In this document: positions 1 to 7,843 of the stretch, in pieces
Position numbering within the stretch: position 1 is the stretch's first letter
Layout of the letters: each line of letters begins with the position of its first letter
From: Phoronis ovalis
Taxonomy: Eukaryota > Phoronida > Phoronidae
Reading direction: 5' to 3'
Length of the DNA stretch: 10,192 nucleotides
Assembly (NCBI GenBank): GCA_028565635.1
Contig: JAOXYB010066634.1
Location: 1-10,192, forward strand
Made by a program: the position numbers and the translations under genes
Notes under the pieces: generated by a model
Told to the model about the DNA's origin: nothing
Seen by the model: the letters and a program-made list of their open reading frames with translations, nothing else
Databases searched by the model: none

Positions 1-389
1 TTATAGTCAATTACGGAACTCTACCGCCGGAAATTTTCGTGAAATGACAAAACGTACCCGTCAAGTTTCATGAATTTTAGGTAGATTTATGAGTAGCTAT
101 TGCAGAGCAGCAGCCAACCTTTGGGGGACTGCTTAAACATACAATATCTTACAATTCAAATGTTTTTTTTATATTATAAGTAAATACAAATGTAATGCTT
201 TGAATTAATACGACAAATACTTTATTCAGATTACATTTTGTTTTATGTAAGATAACATCAGCTCATTGTCATTATTATGACATTAAAAATAACACGCTAC
301 TTAAAGTGTGTAATTTCTTTTTAAAAAAAAAAGCTAAAATAATTATTAAAAATATTTTCACAAATGTATTGAATTGTTATGATAACTAT

Positions 390-396
390 TGACTCA
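390..396 (+). promoter_or_regulatory. TGACTCA AP-1-like site
   Basis: TGACTCA, extended to TGACTCAGC, matches the AP-1/Maf consensus. It lies upstream of the exon candidate at 440 and about 500 nt upstream of the CERK ATG. No TATA box or transcription start can be fixed, so a regulatory role is only a possibility. Confidence 0.15.
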
Positions 397-439
397 GCCG
401 ATTCGTGACTTATTTTCTCTGTTATAATTCTGATTTTAG

Positions 440-667
440 CTCCCGCCCGTGATATTTTTTTGGGGAGGGGATAGGAGCTGTTCCAAAACGGACCGGGCCC
501 GGGAGACTCACACTCAAAACGTAAGACTTGACAGGTATGTGTGTTTATGTAAAATTAAACTTAAAATATGCTGTATGATGACGTTTCAGGCACATGCCGA
601 GTGCACCAACTTTAATTACGCAAAGAACACGGAGATATCGAGGGAGGAGGACAGTGTGCCCTCATAG
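440..667 (+). CDS. Possible last two exons of an unrecognised upstream gene
   Basis: Two exon-like blocks join in frame. Block 1 (440-520) follows an acceptor ending ttttag and stops at a good donor, gtaaga. Block 2 (590-667) follows acceptor gtttcag and ends in TAG at 665-667. Both are phase 0 at the 69-nt intron. The joined reading has 52 residues and contains FFWGGDRSCSK and, at the end, REEDSVPS; it is rich in charged residues. An AATAAA lies only 10 nt after the stop. I do not recognise the protein and see no convincing exon further upstream. A second donor (gtatgt at 535) would put a stop in the reading frame. The blocks could instead be 5' untranslated exons of the CERK gene, or chance, since the evidence is splice signals and frame only. 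Confidence 0.28.
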   Translation, partial: LPPVIFFWGGDRSCSKTDRARETHTQNVRLDRYVCLCKIKLKICCMMTFQAHAECTNFNYAKNTEISREEDSVPS

Positions 668-676
668 TGTGATCCA

Positions 677-682
677 AATAAA
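677..682 (+). terminator. AATAAA polyadenylation signal after the upstream exon candidate
   Basis: A canonical AATAAA hexamer begins 10 nt after the TAG at 665-667. It supports reading 590-667 as a terminal exon. The hexamer is common by chance in DNA this AT-rich, so the support is weak. Confidence 0.3.
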
Positions 683-886
683 AAGAACCCATTTTGAATG
701 CTACAAATAGTGTACGGCAATAATTCGTAATTCTTGCATTCTATCGGTGAATTACGCTCATTTCATGTGTTCCTAAATAAATATTAATATACAACTACAT
801 TGGCATCTATATACCTGTAATCATATCTGAAACATGATAAAAAAAACTACAACTAATAAAATCTGTCCACAGGTCATAATTTGAAG

Positions 887-1025
887 ATGGAGACAGGCCC
901 TGATGAAATAACGTTGTTCCAAACAGTTATCGTAGGTGTAAGTCTATACACATCACGAGTGAATGACATTAGTGATTTACATCTGACAGAAACCTCTCTC
1001 GTTTGGAAGCCTCGAAGCCAAAATG
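887..1025 (+). CDS. CERK: CERK exon 1: start codon and first half of PH-like domain
   Basis: Residues 1-46 plus one base. The ATG sits in a strong Kozak context (A at -3, G at +4) and lies about ten residues before the first PH strand, as in vertebrate CERK. LVWKPR (38-43) matches the strand before the PH loop. The frame is open only back to 860. A possible acceptor (ccacag) ends at 872, so the transcript exon may begin at 873 after an unseen 5' exon. The donor is gtaaaa, phase 1. The exon contains internal gtaagt (938) and ctgacag (ending 989), but reading straight through gives the better family match. Confidence 0.82.
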
Positions 1026-4000
1026 GTAAAACATAAAATATTCGTAGAACTGTGTATTAAAGGTGAAGTTTGACCCAATTGAGAGGCCAATGCCCATCAC
1101 ACACTACGAGTTAGCACAGTCTGAATAAATCCATCCGTTAGTGTTCCGTACTTTCTTAACTAACGTCTGGGGTAAACTATCGTCAATTTTTGTTTATTTA
1201 TATATCGAAAGGCAGAAGAACGATAATCCCTTTCTATATAAAGTGTCACGAAAGTCTTGACACCAATCTTATTTCAGCTTACAATAATACATGAGGTATA
1301 TAAATAATAGAATAAATTGACTATGGTTAAGCCCAGACGTTAGTTGACAAGGTACACATGCATACGTAACACTAACGCCGAATGGGTTTATTCTGACTGG
1401 AATACGAATTACTACATCAAACTAGAAGTGCCCGTCTACGAGGGGTAGTAAAAACACCGTTCTTCTACAGTTTGATTTAATCATGACATTCATGTCCAAA
1501 CACCCTTCATATTTGCCAAATTCAAGTTTTCACGTTTAAGACCGGCCATGAACACGTAAATTTGTAAGTTGAATTAGCCAAATTAAAAAAAAATACATGT
1601 TCAAGTTAAAAGTGGTCGAAGGTTACATGTTTATACACTTTATAGATCATGGACCTGTGGTGAGTGTATTCAAAATAATTACATGTCTTCAAGTAAATTT
1701 AAAGAGTCATATAGAAGCCGTAGAAGTACTCGTTTATACACCTTTACACGTTCAATATCATGAACATGTAAATGTTTATGTTAAATTAGTCAAATAAGTC
1801 TATAGAAGGTACTTACATTTCTTTTAGCTATGTTATTATTTGGTATATGATCATCGCTCTGTGGTGTTCTTGCATAACATTCTAGCTACATGATGTCAGA
1901 CTAAATAGATCCATACATCCATACGCCATAATAGGTGCATTATACTAAGATTAATTAAAGTATCTCCAAAATGTCATAATTATCTGTTCAGTTTGCAAGT
2001 TATGTCATACCCCGTTGGCATCACTCAATAACGAAATAAGTATGCATGATCTTCCAAAATTCTCGAAAAAGGTCCGGAAAAAGATGTTTGTCACTAAAAG
2101 ACAAGGGAAATATGCAGGCGCATTAAAGCACACAATAATTTTCTCGTTTACATGATATCTGTTATAATAAACTAAATTTGCATAAAACTTGTACATAAAG
2201 AACTACTTTCCGTAAAAATAAATAATTTCTTTTATGGAGAATTCCTGAAAACTTATAACAACACCCCCTTAGTAAGTGGTAAGTTTGTTAAACTGACACT
2301 AAACTAAAAAATAGTCGAAAATCATTGAAGACAAGTTTAAGAAAAAGCATCGATCAACATTTATTTCATTCCATTTTACTTTCCTCTGTTATACAAGGTT
2401 CAACAAAAACACTGCACATTCCAGTGAATGAAATCATAGGAGTCCATCTGTGCGATCATCCTTGTCAGTTTCAAGTACAGTATGTGGTTCGCGAACCAAG
2501 ATTCAAATGGGTGAAGGGAGAGGTCAGTTTAATGTGTCAAGACAATGATAAAACTTGCTTGTGGGTGACCAAAATAAAACAGAAACTGAAAGATCCAAGT
2601 GAGTAGCCAGTACTGTCCAAACTTCAAGAATTCTGTGAAATACATGTATTTAAAATAGAAATGCAAATATTGACTTTAAAATCTATCAATACTATGCGTA
2701 TTGATTATTTAATGCGAACAATTAAAATAAATAATTACTATACATCAGCAGATTTTTTTTTCCAGGATTATCTAGACCAAAAATATTATTAGTGTTAATT
2801 AATCCAGCTAGTGGCGCTAATAAGGGAGAAGTTACCTATCACAAACATGTAGCGCCATTATTTCAACTTGCTGGAATAGAAACTGAAGTTAAAGGTAGGA
2901 GTATCAATTACAGAATTGTCGCACCTACATGTATATCAAGCCTACCAAACTTCCCGGTGAACCCAATGATATATATATTTTTTTCAATATTTTGAATATC
3001 ATTGCGTGTTGCCATTATTACCATTTCACGTCTCTTGCGACTCAGCGATAAGTGCTAGTCAACCGTAGTCTGGACTGATACTTTGAAGAAAGTGTCTAAT
3101 GACCATACACGCCTATGTAACATTTTCGTATATTTATTAATAATGTTATGGTAACACGTATTTCCAGAAGCAAACACAATGTTTTCATAGATGCGTTAAA
3201 CTTGTCTTCAATATTAAAGAAATAAAAATAATTTTCCACGTTATTTAGTGTCTAAAACGCCTGGACAATTCAAGGATTTCGTCGATGCTTGTGATCTAAA
3301 TGCTTTGGATGGGTATGTATATATTCATTTACTTTTCTACCACTGAAATCGTGCAAATAAATACGAGAGATCATCTTTAAAACGCCACTATAAAAGCACA
3401 ATTCTTAGGCAAATCGTTAAAAATGTTACAGTAATGTAACAGGAGGTTTATGTTCGACTATTCAGAAATATCATAAAAACAACACTGTTTTACTACTGAA
3501 ATGGTGGGGAAAATGAAGTGTGTCCTTATAAATGACAGATGACGACTACCTTTCAGCACAGCACACTATTTCATCATTTCCTATGTACTAGTACCCTTTC
3601 CAAATAATTTTACAGAATAATTTCTGTTGGAGGCGATGGAAGTTTCAATGAGTTGTGTCAAGCTTTGTTGTCAAGAACAGCCAGAGAGGAGGGAATAAAT
3701 ACAAACGATTCAGGTCTTCACTTACTACAGCCTACAATACGAGTCGGATTTATACCAGGAGGTTTTGTATAATTAATGCGTAGCAAAATAATTCTGCATG
3801 AAATGCCCTACCATCACCAAATATAAAGGAAAAGCTAGATTGACACATTTCCAGTTTTCTCGTATTTGGTACGTGATTATTAAAATGGGAGTAGCATTTT
3901 TTCGCCAGATATCTAAGGGACTTTTTTCTAACCATTATGGGCTCTAATGTCTTAGCTTGTTAATTATTCCGTTTCAGGCACCGGAAATCAGATGGCATAC

Positions 4001-7000
4001 TATACAACAGGGATTTGTGATGCAGTAACATGCACTCTGAGGATTATTGTAGGTAATACAAGGCAACGCGTGCATTTGTTATTACATCTTTGTACTCGGA
4101 CTCTCACATCACAGCAACAACTCTATACTTAAACCGCGGTCCCACTGAAAATACTCATGAGTATTATTCGGTTTTACTCATTGCAGGAGTTGCAAGAAAA
4201 ATATATTAATTTTGTCCTAACATCCTTTTTATTATACAAGATGAAGCTTCTAATTTTGGATAATAAAAGTATGAAACGATTATTGTAAAAATGTTTGATT
4301 TTAAATGGGGTTTACAATAATCATCTCATACTTTTATTGTCCACAAATTAGAAGCTCCATTTTGTATAATAAGCAGAATGTATTGACAAAATTAGTATAT
4401 TTATCTCACAGCTCGTGTAATGAGTCAAATCTAAAAATAAGCATGAGTATTTTCAGTCAGACCGGCCTAGGCTAATCAAAGTCGTATAAATATAACTACC
4501 AGTGAAAAAGCTTACTATAATCGTAAAATGATAAAGCTATCACTAATGATAGTAATAAGAGCATCTAGTGAGGACAATTTTTTTTGGGGGGGGGTTATAT
4601 AGCAAACCAAGATATTTTTACATGTTTCATGCGTAGACAAACCATTCGTTGGTATCATAGCTTGGTATAGTATTCACCTGTAAGCTGATTTTTTTTGGAT
4701 TCACCAACCAGCTGAATATGCGGCAAAACTGTATCTGCCAGTTGATATAGCCTCAGCTGATAGCAGAAACTTGAGATAAGATGTTTTTTATGCTTAAATA
4801 AATCATTTGGCGAGTCAGATCTGTTCCCTCTTGTCAGGTAATTGACCTATTTAAGGTTTGACAGCCTGCGTCAGACCAATCTGGGAAACAGATATTTATA
4901 TGAGGAAGAGACTTGATGGATGCTTTTGTAATAAGGTATAATGCTTCCTTTCTTTGCACCACAATCCTTTCTGGTCAAGGCAAACGTCGCATCTCAATTC
5001 CCAGGTAGCGAACCACTTTTTCAGAGGTTCAGCTGTATACCATGGTCAAATATGCTCGACCTTAGAAAAACGGAAAAGGGGTACACGAACTGAGAAATGA
5101 AGTACCCCGCCTTAGAACTTGGGTGTAAGGAAAGGAAGTGCGATAACCCTAATGTTCCTGTAAAAAATAACACGTGCAGCAAGAAAATGACACATTAGAA
5201 TGTTTTCCTACTAGGAGACAATATTGCATTGGATGTTTGCACTATTCATCAAAATGAACATTTGCTATCCATCTCGACACTTCTGATGATTGGTTACGGC
5301 TTTTATGGAGATATGGCCGCCTACTGTGAACAGAATCGCCATCTCGGTATTTTGAGGATTTTCTCTGGACGTAATTATTACTTTTCTACAGTTTGTTAAG
5401 TATTGATAACATAATAAGTAGTTAAACACGCCCCATAATTTTGGGGAAGGATTTCGACGTCAGAAACTTAGGTTACTGTTACTTTATAGCTTCAGTACAT
5501 TGCCCAACACCACGAGTAGATAGAACATGACATATTGAACATTGTAACTGATAGAGATGAAGGATATCCACTAGGTGCAATGTTTCATTTCTGAAGCGTT
5601 ACTGTCCATGTAAACATTCTTTTCTACTATCTCTAGCTTTACAACTGTTAGTGTTAAAAATAAAAGAAATTTTGGGTCCTTTGGGTGGGGTTACATTAGG
5701 AGTTTGTTGGCTGGATTTCTCCAATAAATTGATTCGAAACGCGACAGAAATCGATAAAGAATTGTTGTAGGAATCAGAATATTGTAGAAATCAGAATAAA
5801 TTGAAAAATAATTTTAAACTATTTATTATGGTAAATAAAATTGAATTATTGTTAAAATGACAAAAAAAACGATAAAATCAAAGTTTTAAAATATAATGTT
5901 GCCGACACCTGGCGGATATCCCTGGTCTCTCTTCACATTGTTTAACTGTTCTTTTTTTATCTTCTACCATACCTACAGCTATAGGATTACTAACGTAATT
6001 CTACCTGGGTTAAAGGTACCTTCTAGCTATATATAAGATATGATTAAGGTAGGGTTAGGGTAGGTTAGAGTAGGATCAGCATTTTAGTTTCAGGTGTTGA
6101 AATCCTCTCCCATACATATGGACCATTCTGGGAACTTAATATCCGTATGTATATGGTGCAGTAATTTGAATCGGTTGATGAAGCAAACTCTAAAATTTGA
6201 CTTAAAACCAAATGTTTGATCACACATATTGAGAAACATTGTTAAACAAGCAATGGTGTAGTCTATTTTTTTTTTGCTATATAAAAGTAAAACGTTTGAA
6301 GTCTAAGGAACTAAACTCTTAAAGAACCGTTTCACATATATTTACAATGCTTGCTTTTCCATTTAGTTGCCAAAACAGTCTATAATCATCGTGTGTTCAA
6401 AGCAGAAGTGGAGTACATTCCAGCAAACAATGAAGATAAAAATCATTTAAAAAGTGGAACTGTTGGATCCGGTAAAACTTATTGTTTAGCTAAACATTCA
6501 ATTATATAGCTCTGTTATTCATTACAGGTCGAAAACATTGATGATTTCTTAACATATCATTATATCTACTGTATATGCTAAGCAGTTCTTAATATATTGT
6601 GATAAATACATCAATACCATTGATACTGAACATTGATGATGTCGGGAGTGGTGTTGCATATACTAACGCGTATGATTCTTACATCTGACCAATGTCGTTT
6701 TAGCATGGAAGCGCTTGGAAGGAGAATTCCAGACTCTATGCTGTTGGTGTACTGGCACTCCTAGAGGTCGCGAGTCAATTTTACAGTCTGATCGCGACTT
6801 AGGTGTTATGGGCATAACTCTTGTACATAAGTGCAGTAGGATAGCAGAATTTAAGCACATGATACGCGTATTTAGAAGAACGCGTCCATCGAATCATGGA
6901 GCGGTGAGTGCACGTATAATTTTCGGAATTTATGTAAGATTTATGCAAACATTGAACGGCTCTTGAATGAATAGAGGCCATCTTTGAAATATGGCCCTAT

Positions 7001-7787
7001 ATAGTTTGTTTACTAAGAAAGTGATAGTCCCTTCGTTATTTTTACAAATATGTTCTGAATGCTGATTTACTTCATTTTTTCTTTCTTAATTCCATTTGGA
7101 TTAACCCCTGTTGTAGTTTCGTTTCCCCCTCAGTTACATGCTTAAAGTAAGACGTAAAATATTTGGAACTAAATTGAACATTGAAATTACCGAATACTTA
7201 ATAAAAGCATTTACTTAGTTATTGAATCTTTTTAAAATATGTTTTATTTGTTTCACACTGAAGTTTAAAAAAATAAATTAAAGAAACTTTATAATACTTT
7301 ATTAGGTTCCTTCTTTTGTTCTTATAGTTCAACTTAGATTACATAACATCATTTGATGCTAAAGAATTCAAAATAAAAATTCAAACTGACGACAACAATG
7401 ACATGATACATGCACTGACCAGTGATGGAGAATATATCCAATTGGAACATCCACCATGTTTTTCTATTAAGTACTCCTATATAGATTTTTTTCTTTTCCA
7501 TATTACATGATTAGTTTTTTGTGTGCACATGACGTAAGTGAGTTTTTGTGTGTACTTGTAGCTCATTTAAAAAAAATAAAATAATGATAGCATAATGTTC
7601 ATTTTTGTGATATTATAGCTGACTATACATGTATATAACTTTAAGTTGTAAATAGATATCAAAGATGCACATTGTTGCTATGGCTTTGACTCTAACTTTT
7701 TCTGTTTGTAGAGTTCATCAACAAAAAATTAAAATGTTTGCACGTGGTATGGAAGATTTTGCTAAGAAACTATTACCACCGGATTAG
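887..7787 (+). CDS. CERK: Ceramide kinase, complete, 11 coding exons
   Basis: Ceramide kinase transfers phosphate from ATP to ceramide, giving ceramide-1-phosphate, and acts on Golgi and plasma membranes. Joining 887-1025, 2398-2598, 2766-2894, 3249-3312, 3616-3761, 3978-4052, 5215-5370, 6367-6471, 6704-6903, 7328-7470 and 7712-7787 gives 477 residues without a stop, against about 537 in human CERK. A PH-like region spans about residues 8-113. The catalytic domain starts at KILLVLINP (119-127), with SVGGDGSFNE (181-190), IPGGTGN (224-230), GYGFYGD (278-284) and SDGE (437-440), and the tail carries FARG. GYGFYGD and HKCSR favour CERK over CERKL or sphingosine kinase. A basic amphipathic stretch (388-399) lies where human CERK binds calmodulin. 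The CxxxCxxC linker is absent and the DGxxD motif is degenerate (residues 371-375), so activity is inferred. Intron phases are 1,1,1,2,1,1,1,1,0,2. Confidence 0.93.
1117..1399. mobile_element. Diverged palindromic MITE-like element in CERK intron 1
   Basis: The two halves are inverted copies of each other. The outer ends are cagtctgaataaa (1117-1129) and tttattctgactg (1387-1399), with one mismatch. Inside these, cgttagtgtt (1136-1145) pairs with aacactaacg (1368-1377), and aactaacgtctgg (1158-1170) pairs with ccagacgttagtt (1333-1345), both exactly. The centre has gtgtca (1243-1248) facing tgacac (1258-1263). There is no coding capacity. This fits an old non-autonomous DNA transposon with full-length hairpin form. 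No target-site duplication is clear. Confidence 0.65.
1547..1795. repeat. Pair of 37-bp direct repeats, 212 bp apart
   Basis: The segments at 1547-1583 and 1759-1795 agree at 31 of 37 positions. Both begin catgaaca and end with a ccaaat/tcaaat block. Related words (gtttatacac) recur between them near 1629 and 1730. This looks like a decayed repeat or duplicated patch inside the first coding intron of CERK. Confidence 0.4.
2398..2598 (+). CDS. CERK: CERK exon 2: second half of PH-like domain
   Basis: Residues 47-113 plus one base, from a tract ending atacaag to a strong donor, gtgagt. IPVNEIIGV (53-61) and the RFKWVKGEVSL stretch align with the CERK PH domain, and CLWVTKIKQKL forms the C-terminal helix with its conserved tryptophan. 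The phase 1 start joins exon 1 exactly. The 1372-nt intron before it holds a palindromic element and a direct repeat pair, listed separately. Confidence 0.92.
2766..2894 (+). CDS. CERK: CERK exon 3: start of the kinase domain
   Basis: Residues 114-156 plus one base. A T-rich tract ending tccag precedes it, and the donor is gtagga. SRPKILLVLINP followed by ASGANKG is the first strand and glycine-rich nucleotide loop of the DAGK catalytic fold. HVAPLFQLAGIETEV is the following helix and strand. The frame would hit a stop at 2993-2995 if unspliced. Introns on either side are 167 and 354 nt, with nothing else seen in them. Confidence 0.95.
3249..3312 (+). CDS. CERK: CERK exon 4: short linking exon
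   Basis: Residues 157-177 plus two bases (64 nt). The acceptor ends ttatttag and the donor is gtatgt. SKTPGQFKDFVDACDL and ALDG give the helix and turn that precede the GGDG strand. It is needed to take phase 1 from exon 3 and hand phase 2 to exon 5. The 303-nt intron after it shows nothing beyond a small gttac/gtaac palindrome near 3427-3442. Confidence 0.88.
3616..3761 (+). CDS. CERK: CERK exon 5: GGDG ATP-binding motif
   Basis: Residues 178-226 plus one base. SVGGDGSFNEL contains the GGDG signature of ceramide, sphingosine and diacylglycerol kinases, and IRVGFIPGG leads into the second glycine-rich loop. The acceptor ends tttacag. The donor gttttg is weak, but it is the only one nearby that restores the motif in frame; reading through meets a stop within four codons. 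Confidence 0.93.
3978..4052 (+). CDS. CERK: CERK exon 6: second glycine-rich loop
   Basis: Residues 227-251 plus one base (75 nt), between cgtttcag and donor gtaata. It completes PGGTGNQ. Vertebrate CERK has PAGSTD here and sphingosine kinases have PAGSGN, so this loop is a mix of the two. DAVTCTLRIIVG is the following helix and strand. The intron after it carries the hairpin MITE. Confidence 0.93.
4137..4464. mobile_element. Full-length hairpin MITE in CERK intron 6
   Basis: Almost the whole 328-bp segment folds back on itself. The left end cggtcccactgaaaatactc and the inverted right end cggtctgactgaaaatactc differ at two positions. The inner arms 4231-4289 and 4311-4370 are about 90% identical as inverted copies, with one indel, and leave a spacer of about 21 nt. 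The intervening arm sequence also aligns, less well. There is no open frame of note. This is the structure of a palindromic (foldback) miniature DNA transposon. The family is not identified and the target-site duplication is unclear. Confidence 0.85.
4578..4594 (+). repeat. T8G9 homopolymer run
   Basis: Eight T are followed directly by nine G inside CERK intron 6. The run is of note mainly as a place where sequencing length errors or polymorphism are likely. Confidence 0.6.
5078..5108. repeat. Short hairpin, 7-bp perfect stem
   Basis: ggggtac (5078-5084) and gtacccc (5102-5108) are exact inverted copies around a 17-nt loop, inside CERK intron 6 just upstream of exon 7. Function is unknown and it may be chance. 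Confidence 0.35.
5215..5370 (+). CDS. CERK: CERK exon 7: GYGFYGD region
   Basis: Residues 252-303 plus one base. The acceptor ends cctactag. ALDVCTIH and MIGYGFYGDM match the CERK lipid-binding lobe closely. The end reads LGILRIFSG, one residue shorter than the usual LGLARYDFSG pattern. The donor gtaatt is modest, but splicing there rebuilds SGLAKT in frame with the next exon. Confidence 0.93.
5765..5798 (+). repeat. 17-bp tandem duplication
   Basis: ttgtaggaatcagaata is followed immediately by ttgtagaaatcagaata, two copies with one mismatch. It lies in CERK intron 7 and covers the stop codon of an intronic open frame (5561-5770). Confidence 0.7.
6045..6075 (+). repeat. Short degenerate TTAGGG-like patch
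   Basis: The stretch ttaaggtagggttagggtag continues as gttagagtagg. It resembles telomeric TTAGGG units with irregular spacing, in CERK intron 7. It is too short to call an interstitial telomere with confidence. Confidence 0.3.
6367..6471 (+). CDS. CERK: CERK exon 8: FKAEVEYIPA strand and linker
   Basis: Residues 304-338 plus one base, between ccatttag and donor gtaaaa. AKTVYNHRVFKAEVEYIPA aligns with the strand that follows SGLKT in vertebrate CERK. The remainder (NNEDKNHLKSGTVGS) is a short polar linker with no cysteines, where vertebrate CERK has a longer cysteine-rich insert. Confidence 0.9.
6704..6903 (+). CDS. CERK: CERK exon 9: C-lobe strands and basic helix
   Basis: Residues 339-405 (phase 1 in, phase 0 out), between cgttttag and strong donor gtgagt. 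WKRLEGEFQTL and CCWCTGTPRG match the strand and loop before the catalytic turn. HKCSR (380-384) is a CERK hallmark. EFKHMIRVFRRTR is the basic amphipathic helix. The turn between them reads RDLGVMGITLV in place of the usual DGxxD pattern. Confidence 0.93.
7328..7470 (+). CDS. CERK: CERK exon 10: SDGE motif
   Basis: Residues 406-452 plus two bases. The acceptor ends ttcttatag and the donor is gtactc (weak). FDAKEFKIKIQ is the strand equivalent to the vertebrate EVYRVKKFQF segment. SDGEYIQ keeps the DGE motif conserved in this lipid-kinase superfamily. The 424-nt intron before it shows only AT-rich sequence. Confidence 0.92.
7712..7787 (+). CDS. CERK: CERK exon 11: C-terminal strand and stop
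   Basis: Residues 453-477 and TAG. The acceptor ends tttgtag. VHQQKIKMFARGMEDF matches the CERK C-terminal strand with its FARG element. The tail KKLLPPD is short. An alternative acceptor two bases later (ending 7713) would break the frame. Confidence 0.92.
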
Positions 7788-7837
7788 AATGATCTGCAAA
7801 AGGATAACAGTCAACATATATGCAAAGAATGGCCATG

Positions 7838-7843
7838 AATAAA
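7838..7843 (+). terminator. AATAAA polyadenylation signal of CERK
   Basis: A canonical hexamer begins 51 nt after the CERK stop codon, giving a very short 3' UTR if used. Further AT-rich sequence follows, so more distal sites are possible. Confidence 0.55.

Noticed and set aside
3-47. Short plus-strand frame ending in TGA at 45-47 (14 codons, includes YGTLPPEIF), as a possible end of an upstream exon.
   Set aside because: Cut by the window edge and too short to judge; no polyadenylation signal close by.
936-989. A possible tiny intron inside CERK exon 1 (gtaagt at 938 or gtgtaa at 936, to ctgacag).
   Set aside because: Removing 938-989 (52 nt) breaks the frame, and removing 936-989 (54 nt) deletes a PH strand. 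Reading through gives an uninterrupted match with the expected length.
1597-1797. 66-codon open frame in CERK intron 1.
   Set aside because: It lies between and over degenerate repeats, has no family resemblance, and has no place in the CERK alignment.
4815-4895. agatctgttccc facing gggaaacagat as terminal inverted repeats of another element.
   Set aside because: Only about a dozen bases with a gap, and no pairing inside; weak beside the clear palindromes nearby.
6663-6981. Minus-strand and unspliced plus-strand open frames over CERK exon 9.
   Set aside because: They are shadows or read-through of exon 9, whose in-frame match to CERK explains the open sequence.
887-7787. CERK as a pseudogene because of altered motifs.
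   Set aside because: All eleven exons keep frame with no stops, all introns have GT-AG ends, and a polyadenylation signal follows. Divergent function is more likely than decay.
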